From Paragorgia papillata (taxonomy: Eukaryota > Cnidaria > Anthozoa > Scleralcyonacea > Coralliidae), in assembly GCA_035771165.1 (NCBI GenBank), contig JAWNZC010000106.1, forward strand, positions 2,055,501 through 2,119,500: a stretch of 64,000 nucleotides of DNA. The letters are read 5' to 3'. This document shows, in pieces, positions 43,237 through 54,040 of the stretch. A program made the position numbers and the translations under genes. A model generated the notes under the pieces. That model had not been told where the DNA came from. It saw only the letters and a list, made by a program, of their open reading frames with translations, and did not search any database. Within the stretch, counting starts at the first letter, position 1. Each line of letters starts with the position of its first letter.

Positions 43237-43377
43237 TGCGTCGGGATAAAACTTATTTCAATTTATAATATCAGGCTAATACGGCAGGATTCTTTTGCAT
43301 TTTCGAATTCTTTATACTGAATAGCTCAGCCTGATTTTATAAATTGAAATAAAAAGAAATAAGTTTATCCCGACGCA
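43237..43377. repeat. Hairpin TGCGTCGGGATAAA
   Basis: TGCGTCGGGATAAAACTTAT / ATAAGTTTATCCCGACGCA arms, with inner TTTATAATATCAGGCTAA-type pairing. Absent from the right arm of the inverted duplication, so probably a later insertion. Confidence 0.7.
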
Positions 43378-43420
43378 GATCGCAGTCGAGATTACGAACG
43401 ACTGGCTTATTATTTTCAAG

Positions 43421-43905
43421 ATGGACTCGGACGTGATTAAAGAAAATATTCTATGTATGTTACAGGATGTAGGACAGAAATTAGGTGTTTACAATTTACA
43501 GTCTAATAGGTCAGAGCTAGATTATATCTGCAAACTTGATAGGATAGAACATATTCTCTCGCTTAGTGCACGAGTATCATCTGGTATTTTCTAACATTTC
43601 CGAAGTGAAACATTTTATAGCACATAAACTGCAGAATGAAGATGTCCTGGATTTTTAAATGGAAACGATACTCACTGGTGATCGAGGACGGCCTCAATAC
43701 ATGGTGAACAAGGAACAGTTGCAGTCTTGGATACGGCTTCAAAGCTACTGAAATGGCTGTTATGCTATAGGAGTGAGCGAGGCCGCTATCTAAAAGACTT
43801 TGGGATTTCAAGCTCTGCGAATTTCTCCCCTCTTACTGATGAGTAACTTGATGCAATTGTTAGTGGCATAAAGAAAGACTTTGTGCAAAGTGGATATAGA
43901 AGACG
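43421..43905 (+). pseudogene. Integrase-core-family protein, N-terminal part, left arm
   Basis: Starts ATG at 43,421 (MDSDVIKENILCMLQDVGQK) and stays open for 58 codons. Broken frames then read GDRGRPQYMVNKEQLQ, YGFKATEMAVML, YLKDFGISSSANFSPLTDE and FVQSGYR. This is the helix-turn-helix region that precedes the catalytic domain in a family of eukaryotic integrase-core proteins of fish and cnidarians; recognition is from memory of the family pattern. A TAA falls after SPLTDE. The catalytic DDE part is absent. Confidence 0.7.
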
Positions 43906-44030
43906 GGGGAAACGGCTGATTGGTCAATTTAAGAACGTAACAGCGTCTGCGCAGAAAGTAAACTGCTGACCTAAACTTATGTTTGAGCCGTCAATTCGAA
44001 GTAAATAATGGCTGTCGAGAGAGATCGAAA

Positions 44031-44447
44031 CTATGTTTTATGCGTTCGTCGATGGTTTTGCAGTTCACCTTTGCTTAAACAAATACGGCCACATCCTTGG
44101 AACGTGCATTTAAAGTCCAAAGCTGACGAAGAATTTCTTGCATGAGGCTGGCGATGACTGGTTACAGCCGATGAGCTTGACGAACTTCCTTCGATATTTT
44201 CGCGCGACGTGGCTGATGTAGACGATGTCGATTGAGAGGAAGCCAAAGTTGTCTTGCTTGCCCATCGTGAAAGAATCTGCTTCTCTTCGAGATTGTTAAT
44301 TTTGTGTACCATTCTATAGGCACTTTGCACAAAGTCTTTTTTTATGTCACTAACAATTGCATCAAGCTGTTCGTCAGTAAGAGGGGAGTTGAAGCCGTAT
44401 CCAAGAAAATACTGCAACTGTTCCTTGCTAATCACGTCCTCGATCAC
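44031..44447 (-). CDS. Chimeric frame: integrase-family N-terminal segment plus C2H2 zinc finger
   Basis: 138 codons. Residues ~1-45 (ISKEQLQYFLGYGF, SPLTDEQLDAIVSDIKKDF) match the left-arm gene, but the helix-turn-helix stretch between GYGF and SPLTDE is deleted in frame. A serine-rich linker (~70-105) follows; its 115-bp core (44,133-44,247) is the piece found at the ends of tandem units 1 and 2. The C-terminus is a classical C2H2 finger (CTFQGCG, then HRRTH). A frame this long with a well-formed finger may be expressed. The true start lies upstream. Confidence 0.6.
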   Translation of the reverse strand: MIEDVISKEQLQYFLGYGFNSPLTDEQLDAIVSDIKKDFVQSAYRMVHKINNLEEKQILSRWASKTTLASSQSTSSTSATSRENIEGSSSSSSAVTSHRQPHARNSSSALDFKCTFQGCGRICLSKGELQNHRRTHKT

Positions 44448-44704
44448 CAGTGAGTATCATTTCCATTTAAAAACCCAGGGCATCCTCATTCTGCAGTTGA
44501 TGTGCTATCAAATGTTTCACTTTGGAAATGTTAGAAAATACCGATCATCAATTTCTGCCACTCGTGCACTAAGCGAGAGAATATATTCTATCCTATCAAG
44601 TTTGAAGAAAATATAATCTATCTCTGACTTATTAGACTGTAAGTTGTAAACACCTAATTTCTGTCCCACATCCTGCAACATACATAGAGTATTTTCTTTT
44701 AAAT
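44448..44704 (-). pseudogene. Integrase-core-family protein, N-terminal part, right arm
   Basis: The minus strand reads KENTLCMLQDVGQKLGVYNL and on to LSLSARVAEIDDRYFLTFPK, then TGA. Another frame continues HQLQNEDA and GDRGR into the frame of 44,447. The left-arm ATG codon is cut off here by the element at 44,705-45,292. Confidence 0.65.
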
Positions 44705-45292
44705 CATAGAGATCGTAAATAAAACTAGAGGGGGCATTGGGGGAAAACTCCAGTCAAACGCGGCGACCAATTGAAGGCTGCCATCTTGGATCAGTTGGGG
44801 AGCAAAACAGTAAGCTCTATATATAACTGGACGGTGATATCTGCTGTTCATTGACCGGGCAAAGATTGAAGTCAAAATGGCGGACATGTAGGCCTAAAGT
44901 ACATATAGTTCCAGTCTCCTTTGCAGTCTTTTGACCAGATCAGACTTGACCAGACCGCGTAGAAGACTGGAACTATACGTACTTCAGGCCCAAAAGGATT
45001 GCGGGCTCTGGGAACAAGGTTGCCACAAAGCTATCACTCCAGTTATATATAGAGCTCACTGGAGCAAATTGCAAACCCGGATGTGAAACTACTCGGTCCC
45101 AGGCTTTTCCTACTATCCGAGAGCTCGATCATGCTTGAGGAGCTCTAGGATAGTAGTTAAAGTGTCTGGGACCGGGTAGTTTTACATGCGGGTTTGCCAT
45201 TTTGCCCCCCAATTGATCCAAGATGGCAACCTTCAAATGGTTACCCGATTTTGGCCCCAATGCCCCCTCTAGTTTTATTTATGTTCTCTGTG
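44705..45292. mobile_element. Large palindromic hAT-like MITE
   Basis: 588 bp, with ends CATAGAGA / TCTCTGTG and arms through AAATAAAACTAGAGGGGGCA on both sides. Flanks TTTTAAAT and GCTTAAAT match at 6 of 8 bases, suggesting a mutated 8-bp duplication. The left arm of the inverted duplication shows the uninterrupted site (GGACGTGATTAAAG). It contains nested hairpins at 44,891-44,992 and 45,069-45,198 and two CCATCTTGG / CCAAGATGG YY1-like motifs. Confidence 0.75.
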
Positions 45293-45482
45293 GCTTAAAT
45301 CACGTCCGGGGAAACGAATCTGTATATTTTGACGGTCAGCGGTTGTGAGAAAAAGACCTTACGGTAAGATTACTTAAAGTAGTGAGGTCATCAAGTGTGC
45401 AAGTCTGATCGTCATGTGTGGACGTCTGACTGTACGTATGCACGCCCATTTATATTATTGATAGGAAAACTGCTTCATACAA

Positions 45483-47050
45483 AATGTGTGTCTGAAATAA
45501 GTGGTGAATATCAGTTACTTGCACCACGTTACACTACACAGGTGCAAGGACTATACTCAATGCAACAAATGCGATTATAAAAATGCGATTATACTGCAAG
45601 ACAGTACATGTAGCACTGTGCTACAGTCAGCCAAATAACATTGCAAGATGTATAATATACTGTACCGTAAGAGCTCTATTAAGCTACCCTTCAATTAAGT
45701 GGCAGATTAAGTGGAGTGCTTACTAGGGGGGCGGGCCACTCACAGTGATAATAATATGATATTGAAAACAGAAAGTCACAAAAACAAATGTCAGAAAACG
45801 TTCACATGATACCAGATCGAAACTGTATGAAAGCATTACTCTACTCTAACTGAGCAATTTGAAAACAATTCCTGTACGGTACGAGACGAAAACAGACTTT
45901 CGACAGTGTCGTATGAACACATTTTTTTCTCTCCGCTTTAGGAAACAACTTCCCAACCTGCAGGTGGCTGGTGCATGTGTTGCAGAGGCTGAAAATTCCA
46001 TTTGTCTTTTCGTCTTTGGAAAGCTTCAGCTATAAGACCTTGCGTTGGTGTTTTGACAGATATAACTTTGTTACAACAATGAGTAGCCAGTGAAATTAGG
46101 AGAAGATTAAGGGTATAAGGTAAGTTTTTAAAAGGACTGAAATTGTAAACCTTTAAATGGCTCGTCGTTTCCAAATGCTTTTGACGAGACATCTTGCTTA
46201 AATAAACTGCACATAGGTGGTAATATTGCATGGATTTGCACTAAAAGATTTTGGAATGAGTCGTGAAATTGTTGTGAACTTCAAGGCGTTGATATCGAGC
46301 GGTAACGCAGATAAACTATTAACCTTGTACAATCTCATCTATATAAGAAGCTTATCGTGTGATTACGGTAATACTTACGAGGTGCTGTACATCTTTTCCT
46401 AGAACCATTCGAATATGCCTAATTCTGACTTGCACTAAAGATAAGGAGAACTCCAAGGAGAACAAGCAGAATTTACTCGTTTTGTATGGGCGATCAGGAG
46501 TTCAAGGCGCTCATATCCCTTACCAGTACCGATCTCGTTGATGTCAATTGTTAAACGTTTTGGGAACATACTGTATCTCATCTTCTTGTCGAAGGCTGGT
46601 ACAAAACATGATTCAGAAAGGAAACAATCCGCCTTTTTCAGTCAAATTTTTCAGTACTGTCACTCAAACATATACAAACTTTATATCTTGAGTATTGGAG
46701 AGAGCCCAACTTGCATGAACAACTTGAACAAAGAGTGGTGGAAAAGGTTCTCAAGTATATAATGGTCAAAGAATTGTACACAGTGTACTTTATCGCTGTA
46801 AACTGTGACTAAGCCGAATCGAAAGGGCCAAGCTATGAATAATAACTGTTGGAGCAAGCTGGAGAAAAGTTTAATTCGATGAACGATTGTTTGGATCCAG
46901 ATTCATTGTCGCAAAACAAGCTATGGGACGTGAGTAGTAGTGTATATTTTGTGATTGTTATGTTTTGGAGAACAGGGGCGTACTTTCAGTCCGGCCGTTA
47001 TGAGTCTCGCCCTAATACCTGTATATCACTGGACTGCGGGTGCTCGTAGA
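45483..47050. other. No gene established; one candidate exon
   Basis: 45,943-46,119 on the plus strand has a long pyrimidine tract ending TTTAG before it and AAG|GTAAGT after it. It reads KQLPNLQVAGACVAEAENSI and on to a TAA, then noncoding. An open frame on the opposite strand overlaps it. Neither is recognised. The rest of the stretch shows no motif. Confidence 0.25.
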
Positions 47051-47062
47051 TGTTTGTTCCAA

Positions 47063-47180
47063 GATGGTAGAGTTATTGGTTCTTACGCGTGGAAACAACT
47101 GCTGATCTTATACAGCTTACCTTACTTTATACAAAGCGAAAAGAATGGCTGATTTCAAGCACCAATAACTCCGCCATCTT
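47063..47180. repeat. Hairpin with YY1-like arms
   Basis: CCAAGATGGTAGAGTTATTGG and the inverse CCAATAACTCCGCCATCTTG. The arm combines a CCAAT word and an AAGATGG word as in other hairpins here. Confidence 0.6.
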
Positions 47181-47610
47181 GAACCAATTTGGGAGCATTA
47201 GCTAATGAACTTTGAGAATTGTATTATTTTATTCCTGGGTGTTAGAAGAAGTTTGTCGTTGGCCTCGTGTTAAAAAAAGTTTGGTTACTAATGTGGCGAC
47301 CTAACCCCCTGGGATCTATATTTTATAGCATCGATGAAAATTTAGCTTTACCTTCAAATTCATTAGAACTGAGAAGAAGATAATAAACAGTGGCGTCGTC
47401 AGACCATTCGAAAACACTACTTTCGAGGGTCGACGGTCAAGATGCGCTGTTTCACAAAGTTAATTCCACGATCAAATCGAATTTTAAGTTTCGAAATTTC
47501 TTGATTTAACAATCAGGCACTTATTTACAATATTAATATTTATTTGAAACAAAAAGCACGACGGAAAATGAACATCAAATCACAAAAGGCATTACTTTAC
47601 AAGCATGTGA

Positions 47611-47788
47611 TTTGTTTGTTTGTTTGTTTGTTTGTTTGTTTGTTTGTTTGTTTGTTTGTTTGTTTGTTTGTTTGTTTGTTTGTTTGTTTGTTTGTTTGTT
47701 TGTTTGTTTGTCTGTTTGTTTGTTTGTTTGTTTGTTTGTTTGTTTGTTTGTTTGTTTGTTTGTTTGTTTGTTTGTTTGTTTGTTTGTT
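47611..47788. repeat. (TTTG)n microsatellite
   Basis: 178 bp of TTTG with one TCTG step at about 47,711. It generates long CLFVCLFV and NKQTNKQT frames that are not genes. Confidence 0.98.
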
Positions 47789-48550
47789 AACTTTGTTTGT
47801 TTTTGTCGAGGGATACAGTATAGGCCCTTCATCTCCCCCTTGGCGACGCCACCTAAATAACTTAACGACAAACAACGATGACATAATCAGCGTTGTGATC
47901 GGCTGCAACCGTTATATACCGTGTGCGATTTTAGGAGCGCGCGACAAAGTGTGCTTTTGGTCTTGAAGAAAACGATTACAATATGAGGAAAACCCATCGT
48001 GTTTGCTTGACAATTGTTGTTCTTACGAGGTAAAAAAGGGAAAAAAATTTAGCTAATAAGGCGTCGTTAAACGAAAGCGTGCCGGGACTCTTTTGCAACC
48101 GTGGTGGCGTGGTGCTTAGCGGAACAGTTCAATCGCACATGCATGGGAGGACACATGTTTTTATTATCTGTACTTTTATTTAAAAAAGTATTTAAAAAAG
48201 TAAAGTGCATTTTTCATAATTAGTTAGTTCTGCGTTAATTGGAGCACGCCTTTGCGGTCGACGTCATAGTGTTTTATTACCGCGGATCTAAGGATTTTGC
48301 CCACGTAGTCAAACCCGTTATGGGTCTCCACAATCTATAGGGAGATCCGGGGGCATATTTCCCCGGGATATTTTTGAAAACAAGACGCCTGCTTAGGCAT
48401 TCCCTCGGGCTACTGATAGCAATGCAGCTTGGCATAGCCTATGCACGAAACAGCGCAACAGCGTGCACATATATTAAGCATTTGTTAAAAAGTACAAAAT
48501 TTACAATGTAATTATATGTAGCACTGAGACTAGCTATTTTGATTGTACAG
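47789..48550. other. No gene; dispersed repeat copy at 48,379-48,500
   Basis: GCAGCTTGGCATAGCCTATG and neighbours match 19,760-19,855. The rest has no coding signal. Confidence 0.5.
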
Positions 48551-49200
48551 TTAAAGGTACGTTTCCTTAAATTTTATGTTCGCGAACCCATGATGTAATA
48601 GTGGCTGTATCTTATTATGGTTAAATGTATATGCAACATACTATATATCATTTTAAAGCTTATAGCATGCTCTAAACAAATAGCATTACAGATGACCTCC
48701 CAGGAACAAACATAAATGTAAAAAAAAACTGCAAAGCTGAAAAAGTGAATTTTAAACCTACCCATCTTTGGATGCTATCTAGTCAAAAACTAAGTATTAA
48801 CAATTGGTCATTTTAACTTGTAAAATAGATTACATCCCAGTCAACAAATTAATGGAAGCTTTTGGTATTACACTGTATTTTGTTGCCATAGCAACAAATA
48901 TTAAGTAAGGATCTTATGCGGTAAGACCAAATTCGGTATAGAACACTCAATTTTTATCACAGGGTAAAAAGCATCCATTAATTTATAAAAAACTACGTAA
49001 AGAACAATCTCAGAAAAAATTAGCAAGATTGCTTAAATACTTTTTGAGTTATTAGGATTTAAGTAATAGCCGCTAACAAAAATACGGTCTTTGAGAAAAT
49101 GTCAGTTAAAGTTAGTGAACAATAGCACGAGTGTTTCATGATGTACTGCTATAATGTACCTGTCCAAAATCAACACATATCAGTGTAAGGATACAAAATG

Positions 49201-50340
49201 TCACTTTTGTTGTCTTTTGCTGATGAATTGAGCCAATGGGGCATCATCACTGTCCTCAGATACATCGTCAGCCAAAAGTCTAGCCAACGGATAGTCATCA
49301 TCGTCATCAGATGATACAACATAGTCAAGAGGGTCAACTTCGTTGAACATCCCACTGGCATATGATGGTTCACCTTCTTTCTCTTGGTTTGCTGCTAGCT
49401 TGGCTTGTCTTATCTTTCTTCTTCTTTCCTTTTCTTTTGACTTTGTCTTTCTTACAGAGTGCAACATCCTCTTCTCATTTTTCTTCGTACACCCTTCCAA
49501 GGTGAACTCACCACCTGGAATGTTTGCAGCTTTCATAACATCTTGCCTTGAAGCAGCACCAGAATTGAAAGATAATAAAGCTGACATGACAGCAGTTTCC
49601 ACAACTTGAGGCCCTTTGTACCTGTGTTTAGGGGCATGGTTCCATACGAGGCTGTTTAGGCTTTCATTCACATTTTGTGAATAACCGGGAAGGCAACGAA
49701 GCAAAAGAGAATACTCACTCAGACGTTTGAATTCAGGGAGCAGAAGTTCCAAGAAAACTGCATCCAAATGACGATCCTTTCTCTGTAGCGTGCCTTGTCT
49801 TTTATAAGAGCACCAGCTATCTGGCCCCAGTGGACAGTATTTGTGCCTTTCATTGTCATCCGGAAGCTCGCATGAATGATATAGAACTGCCATTATAGCC
49901 TGTTGCATGACAGATATTTGTTCCTTTTGCTGTTGCGCAGTTAGTTTACCAGGCTTGACATTAGCCCTGATCGCATTGCCATAGTATGTTTGGAGCTTAT
50001 CTAGTGCTTTGTCCGTTAGTCTATGTTTGCTGCCCTTCACCGATTTTCCATCATTCAGCTTGTTTTGTTTCTTTCTTAGTTCCCGCAAATGAGTTCCCAT
50101 TCTTTTCTGGACATGCCCAATACAATCTAATTTTGTAACCCTCGAACACTCAGCCTTTCCACTGTCATGACTTTCCTTCCACTCTTCGTAACGCTTAGAC
50201 TGACGCCATTTCTTGTATTCGCCTGAACGCTTGTCAGTGTTTTCCCATTTCTTGCAATCTTTACAACAACCATATGTATCCCAGATGCTGCCATATGCCT
50301 TGCTGTCACCATCACAAACCATAAATTTGTACTGCAAGAT
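49201..50340 (-). pseudogene. Mutator-domain transposase, C-terminal half
   Basis: About 378 codons. VCDGDSKAYGSIWDTYGCC begins where the upstream half ends, after a one-base shift near 50,340. A CxxC-rich insert (CKDCKKWENTDK), DCIGHVQKRMGTHL and LRCLPGYSQNVNESLNSLVW follow, conserved in the Mutator-like transposase domain of cnidarian and arthropod elements. The C-terminus is acidic (SSDDDDDYPLARLL). No stop breaks this half. Confidence 0.85.
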
Positions 50341-51282
50341 TGCTCTCCTTTGATCGGTCCCAGATCTTCTTCGCTATGGAGCACTCCATAGATCCACTCG
50401 AACCAGTGTGAGTTTGGGTGCATTGTTCTTGGTGACCACGGAACCACATGTCGAACTCACAGGAATCTTCACCCAGATCCTTCTTTGCTGTTGCACATTC
50501 CATACATAACTTTGATTCAAAATCATAGTCAAGTACCTCACCCGTTTCAACTGAAATGACAAAGCCCACCCCGAAATTTGCTGTGTACCCTCTTTTGGAC
50601 CACGTACCATCGTAGCTAACGGCAATCTCTGCAACATCCGATTCATTGCAACTATGGCGTGAAAAGACTTTATCTCTGGCCTGCTGTAACTGTTCAGCAA
50701 CAGCTTTCTTGTGGGCCTCGTACAGTGCAGCCACATGGCTATCCCAAGCTTTATGATGGCAAGGTGGAGGCATGTTGAAAATATCACACACAACTGACAT
50801 TCCTTCTCTTCCCACTCCAATTTCCATTGCTGAGTAAACCATTCGCCTATTGGTGTCCATGGAATTTTGAGGTTTCCATACCTGGTTCTTGTTCCCAGAA
50901 GTTTGAAGCTCAATGTTGGTATCACACTTAGAGCACTCTATGTTGATAACCGAGCTACTTCCATACCTACGAGCCTCGTCTTCGTTTACTTTCAACTCTC
51001 CCCCTAATTCACAATTATGTAAAGGCTGAAATGCACTTACTAAATTTAACAGTTCAATGAGTCTATAACTGTATGCACCATCCAAAACTTCGCTTCTATC
51101 AGTACTTTGACTTCTAATCTTTCGTACTGAAGCTGTTTCAATGACTGGTGTAGACACACGCGGAGACGGAAGATTGCTGTTGCTTGAAGTTGAAACAGGT
51201 TCGGAGAGCTGCCAGATCTTGCAACATCCCATCGACTTTGTCCACGAAATCGCTTCTTTTTCGAAACTTTTGGCATTGTCAA
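50312..51282 (-). pseudogene. Mutator-domain transposase, N-terminal half
   Basis: 306 codons open from 51,232, with RRMVYSAMEIGVGREGMSVV, MPPPCHHKAWDSH and IAVSYDGTWSKRGY (first catalytic-type aspartate), ending MECSIAKKIWDRSKES. The family start is probably MPKVSKKKRFRGQSR at 51,276 in another frame, joined by a one-base shift near 51,195. With the second shift at 50,340 the transposase is interrupted twice. If these are sequencing errors the gene would be nearly intact. Confidence 0.85.
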
Positions 51283-51832
51283 GAAAATATCATCTCTAAG
51301 AGACTATTTACAGTTACAAAGCAGCAACAAAATAAAATATAATCCAGTCAAAATAAATATCTTTGATGTGTTCTCAGCTTTATACACTGTAGCTCTATAT
51401 TTCTCAAACAATGAAGCAAAATATGGTGGTCTTACATGGCTAAGCGACCAGGCCTTAACATTGTTACCAGTCCCTTAGGTTGCGGAATATCATAAATAAC
51501 TAAAAAAAAATTCAAAACACCAATATAAACAACCAAGAAATAAGGCCTAACAAACAACAAATACAAACTCGTTTCCATGGCAACGGGAAAAATGGTTGCA
51601 TACCCTTCCAAAAAGATGAAATTTTGAGAAAAAGGTAGATCCTACCAGATCTATCGTGGCTTCCAGACACTTCTACGTATACTAATGATGCTTTTTAGAG
51701 AAAATTGGGTTTTTTTTGAATTTTTCAAAGTTCTTAAGGTAGCTTGCCCCCTTAAGCCTTTGATGCACATGTAAACAAGTCCGTTTTTCCAAATAACAAC
51801 GGATCTTAACACTTTTAGTGGACTATTAAACC

Positions 51833-52110
51833 TACAGTGCTAGATTCGGTTGATTCAAGCGATCATTAGACAACCCCGTGAAGTTAGCTGCCAGTTCGCC
51901 AGCTTGGTGATAAAGCTGGATTGAACGAGTTACAAGACCGGCAAAACATTGGCGAGCAGCTGGCGAGCCATGGCAGCTAACTTCACGGCGTTAATCTATG
52001 GTAGATTTGCAAACATGCAGTTCAACATCAAATACATGTTTATATATTTTTTCATTATTTGGTGCTTATTACTTGCATTTCATAGTTGTTGGACTAAACA
52101 GCAAGCCGTT
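51833..52110 (+). repeat. Dispersed repeat, copy of 19,860-20,100
   Basis: From CAGTGCTAGATTC through GATCATTAGACAACCC and AAAGCTGGATTGAACGAG to TTTCATTATTTGGTGC, with an inner CAGCTAACTTCACGGCG inverse repeat. Confidence 0.6.
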
Positions 52111-52187
52111 ACTCAGTAAGCAGTAGATTTAATATCGTTACTCAATAAGCAGTAGATTTAATATACTATGGGGTTGGTTTCTTGTAT

Positions 52188-52484
52188 CTATTCAGGTCCA
52201 ACTTCCGTAAATGTACTGATGTAAACACATGCAGCATGCATATTTCCGTCGTCTTCGCAACTCGGCCATTCTGTCATCATGAACAAACCTTGGTGCATGT
52301 TTCTCTCGTATATTTTGGATAAGTTTTGAAATAGTTTACGGATTTGGAGGTCTTCAGTAAACATTTCGCTGCGATTCATTGACACAACATCCCCGGTTCC
52401 GAATCGCTTCCAGCGAGGCATCTTTCTATAGGCTTTTGTAGCTGTTGGTGTTTCGTGCTCGATTTTGCGATTTCTTTCTTTCAC
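52188..52484 (-). CDS. Unrecognised open frame
   Basis: 98 codons with RKMPRWKRFGTGDVVSMNRS and a FMMTEWPSCEDDGNMHAACV segment. No domain recognised. It lies upstream of nothing obvious and shares its strand with the chromo-like fragment at 53,094. It may be an exon remnant of the same element or chance. Confidence 0.2.
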   Translation of the reverse strand: MKERNRKIEHETPTATKAYRKMPRWKRFGTGDVVSMNRSEMFTEDLQIRKLFQNLSKIYERNMHQGLFMMTEWPSCEDDGNMHAACVYISTFTEVGPE

Positions 52485-52874
52485 TGTAAACCAGCTTTGC
52501 CTTTGGCCAAAGTGTTGGTAGGTTTTCCAAGTAAGTGGCTTATATGGTTGATCAGTGATGTTCTTGACACAACAACAGAATAGGCATGACTTTATCGACT
52601 AATTTTCGAAGTGATCGAAGACTCGAAGCTTAGGCTTCATATATGGGAAGTATTGCGCAATAATTGCACATTCGTGACACTCCAAAAAAAAAAAGAAGAA
52701 AGAAACAGAAACGGAGCCGAATTAACCTAGACTTAATTAGGTCTCTGAAATGGCATTCCCCGCGTTCTGACAACACTTTTGATCAAAGTTTTTGAAGTTT
52801 TAAAACATATAGTTTTAGCACATTTTATTATAATATTGAGTATTTTCTTGGTGATTGGAAATTTTTGGCTTGTG

Positions 52875-53000
52875 TTTATGGGATTGGGGCTGCTAATGCT
52901 GACTACGCCTGCATTTGGTGCACATGTCCCAAATTGAAAAGACAGACTCTGGACCCAGAACTTTGGATGAAATTAGAAAATGTTCTGATTCAAAAAATGT
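52875..53000 (+). pseudogene. LSGDGT-family fragment (YACIWC block)
   Basis: The plus strand reads GAANADYACIWCTCPKLKRQ and continues TLDPELWMKLENV. This matches the block GIRPANHEYACIWCKCRRLQ on the minus strand at 57,750-57,880, so the same protein family is present in both orientations. Only this block survives here. Confidence 0.6.
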
Positions 53001-53093
53001 AATTGTAATCATGCACCCTTGTTTCCATTTATGTAATAATTGATACACTTCACCTCTATCTTAGGATATGTGATAATCTTACTCAGCTACTAA

Positions 53094-53551
53094 TCAGAGC
53101 ACTCTACAGACATAAGCGAAATCCCCCTTGATGTTAAAAATTCGTTCATCCCACTTTATGCCGAGAACGTCGTCAAGTAATCTGTTTGATCTCAGTTTGT
53201 AAACCAATCTACCTCTTTCCATGACACCATCGACTAAACTGTCAAGTACCTTTGTAAAGACATCTGCAGACGCATCAACCTCAAATCGAAGAATCGAATC
53301 ATCCCGTCTAGCAGAGTATACAGTTTCCCCCCTAATTTCCCGGTGAAGTCTGTTCATCCAGTGACTCCTCAGACAGAACTGGCATTTCTCCTGGCGTATA
53401 AACGGGAAAAATCCTTCCTCTTCCTCAGAACCGTAGGGTCTCCACTCATCAAATTCTTTGCTGTATCCCTTGTAGTGAATACGCACCAAGTTTCTGTCTC
53501 GATCCACTTCCTTCACTTCAATCTCGTACAGATTAACTTTTGTGGGTTTTT
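53094..53551 (-). pseudogene. Chromo/Tudor-like domain protein fragment
   Basis: Open from about 53,551 (NLYEIEVKEVDRDRNLVRIH), with YKGYSKEFDEWRPYGSEEEE near residue 25, the pattern of a chromo-barrel/Tudor-knot module. A segment with LLDDVLGIKWDERIFNIKGD follows. This pair of blocks occurs in an uncharacterised cnidarian family, probably TE-linked (from memory). It lacks further domains. Confidence 0.55.
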
Positions 53552-53837
53552 AGATAATTCGGGCGAAGGAATACAGATATTGCATGTCATAAATATTTAA
53601 GTCATTTATCTGTCCGCGAGGCACTGATTATACGAAAGTTTGATATGACTGCAATAATACGTCTTTGGTGTTTCCTATATGCGTGCTTATGAGCTCTGAC
53701 ATATACAACAAAACAGCAATTTTTTTAAGTTAATAAAAGATAATGACATATCTCTACTGTTTATCGTATTACCTTCTTTTTAGAAAATATATATAATAAA
53801 TATAAATGTTATCATCTACATGTACATGCCAAACTTA

Positions 53838-54040
53838 CATTATCCCCGAGCCCGGGCGTAGGACCGAAGGCCCGGAGTCCGGTGAGGGTGCCAACCTCGG
53901 CATGCGTGGACACCATGCATTTACACGCGAGATGAAAAGCTGAAAGTAATTCTGAAACCTGTTTGTATATATACAGTATATGTTATACGCACAACTTGCG
54001 TAGTTCGGATAGCAGGGTACTGGTAACTAACCTGTTAAAT
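53838..54040 (-). repeat. GC-rich dispersed repeat, copy 3 (inverted)
   Basis: CCCCGAGCCCGGGCGTAGG to AAAGCTGAAAGTAATTCTG and on to TCGGATAGCAGGGTACTGGT, the inverse of 4,125-4,311 but missing the last base of one GGCC. Confidence 0.65.

Larger units (their letters stand above)
42899..43905 (+). repeat. Left arm of a ~2.6 kb inverted duplication
   Basis: Paired blocks with the right arm: 42,899-42,960 with 45,434-45,482 (TATGAAGCAGTTTTCC); 43,080-43,180 with 45,310-45,420 (GACGGTCAAAATATACAG and neighbours); 43,430-43,900 with 44,290-44,700. 43,000-43,110 contains repeated TGTGCATATACGTAT and TTGCACACCTGACGAT words. The arms differ by insertions on both sides. Confidence 0.85.
44260..45482 (-). 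repeat. Right arm of the ~2.6 kb inverted duplication
   Basis: Inverse partner of 42,899-43,905, interrupted by the 588-bp element at 44,705-45,292. The innermost ~350 bp between the arms (43,906-44,259) is not duplicated. Confidence 0.85.
48555..51751 (-). mobile_element. TTAA-flanked DNA transposon with Mutator-domain transposase
   Basis: 3,197 bp between TTAA (48,551-48,554) and TTAA (51,752-51,755). The right end read inward is GGGGGCAAGCTACCTTAAG and the left AGGTACGTTTCCTTAAATT; similarity between them is modest. The related element at 62,481 starts GGGGACTCTCTACCCTAAA after TTAA. The distance from the transposase stop to the end is 646 bp here and 636 bp there, supporting the borders. 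TTAA duplications fit Kolobok or piggyBac rather than Mutator (9 bp). CCATGG-type palindromes sit at 48,886 and 51,575. Confidence 0.65.

Noticed and set aside
47544..47966. Long open frames of CLFV or NKQT repeats on both strands
   Set aside because: They are translations of the (TTTG)n microsatellite in several frames.
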